Shown: positions 29,045 to 29,408 of the stretch, piece after piece
Layout: each line of letters begins with the position of its first letter
Position numbering within the stretch: the stretch's first letter is position 1
IMG/VR virus record: IMGVR_UViG_3300044814_000069
Span: 1 to 29,408 of that record
Reading direction: 5' to 3' (one strand)
Length of the DNA stretch: 29,408 nucleotides
Source: a virus
The notes under the pieces: model-generated
The model's database searches: none
What the model saw: only the letters and a program-made list of their open reading frames with translations
Told to the model about the DNA's origin: nothing
Translations under genes and position numbers: made by a program

Positions 29045-29408
29045 TTGGAAAGGAACAGTATCATGGCGTATAGAACTTCGGTTCCACGGACGCCACATCA
29101 GGGTGGCTACGCAAACCAGGCCTTACCAGAGTTGACGAGCCTATTCCATCCGAGCCGTCCCTCGCCGACGACCCCCGGCGCCCCTGCCCGGCCCTCCGCG
29201 GCCCAGCCCTTCCCCACCGACTACCCCCGCCCCCTCAGCACCGCACCGCCCGAACCATACCGACGAGCCGACCCTGGTCCTCCCGCGCCGAGCCCTTCCC
29301 GCCCTCGCCGACGAGCCATTCCAGTCCTATCCGGACCGGGCCCGCCCGACTACCCCCCCCGCCCCCCCCCCCCCCCGAACCAGCCCCCGGGCCCCGCCCC
29401 CCCCGCAC
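29045..29408 (+). repeat. Dispersed promoter-hairpin-CCGAC element, copy 3 (runs off the window)
   Basis: TTGGAA (29045-29050), 18-nt spacer and TATAGA (29069-29074) precede the conserved block: GCCAC-ATCAGG-GTGGC at 29092-29107, then TA, an extra CGCAA, and ACCAGGCCTTACC. The tail is C-rich with CCGACGACC, CCGACTACCC and CCGACGAGCC starts. Here an ATG at 29063 opens a frame with no stop to the window end (about 115 codons, proline-rich), so coding cannot be excluded for this copy. The last 60 bases are nearly pure C and may be unreliable. Confidence 0.6.

Overview
The window looks like part of a tailed-phage genome (Caudoviricetes) infecting a high-GC Gram-positive (actinobacterial) host. 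This is inferred from HK97-type head genes, GC-rich codon use, many ATGA/GTGA stop-start overlaps, and several promoters with a TAnnnT box 6-7 nt before the start codon, the leaderless design common in actinobacteria. No tail, replication, integrase or lysis genes are recognised, so this is only part of the genome.

Layout. A long leftward block (about 19.3 kb down to 1) is the virion-assembly operon: a zinc-ribbon protein, a possible small terminase, a large terminase carrying a 325-residue intein at its Walker B motif, a small membrane protein, portal, prohead protease, major capsid protein, a string of small low-complexity proteins, then a sugar island. The sugar island holds GT4, GT2 and GT17-like glycosyltransferases, two NDP-sugar epimerases, two methyltransferases, a PLD-like protein and tiny membrane proteins. 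It probably decorates the virion. Two HNH homing-type endonucleases sit inside this block on the opposite strand. From a shared divergent promoter at 19.30 kb, a short rightward block encodes a small protein and a Mom-like DNA-modification protein. A second leftward block (26.0 to 20.3 kb) encodes membrane and lipoprotein genes, three non-coding RNAs, several small proteins and a Ro60-like TROVE/vWA protein. Rightward from 26.04 kb is a papain-fold cysteine protease. A third leftward operon (28.97 to 27.36 kb) holds three unrecognised genes behind a textbook promoter.

Two things stand out. First, 23368-23838 (minus strand) holds three tandem RNAs of 137-166 nt behind one promoter. Each is closed by an 11-16 bp stem and carries the same two-strand motif. 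Two of them contain a circularly permuted tRNA module (T arm, closed acceptor stem, D arm). This matches the bacterial Y RNA (YrlA) design, and the Ro60-like gene lies in the same leftward block. The third RNA keeps the Ro-side motif but has a different distal module. Together they look like a complete phage Ro/Y-RNA system with diversified RNAs.

Second, a dispersed intergenic element occurs three times (16.2 kb minus strand; 26.93 kb and 29.05 kb plus strand). Each copy has a -10-like box, a conserved block of about 37 nt with a 5-bp hairpin, then 300-400 nt of C-rich, G-poor DNA built from degenerate CCGACTAnCC units, partly as 33-nt tandem repeats. It does not look like coding sequence, and I do not recognise it as a known RNA or repeat class.
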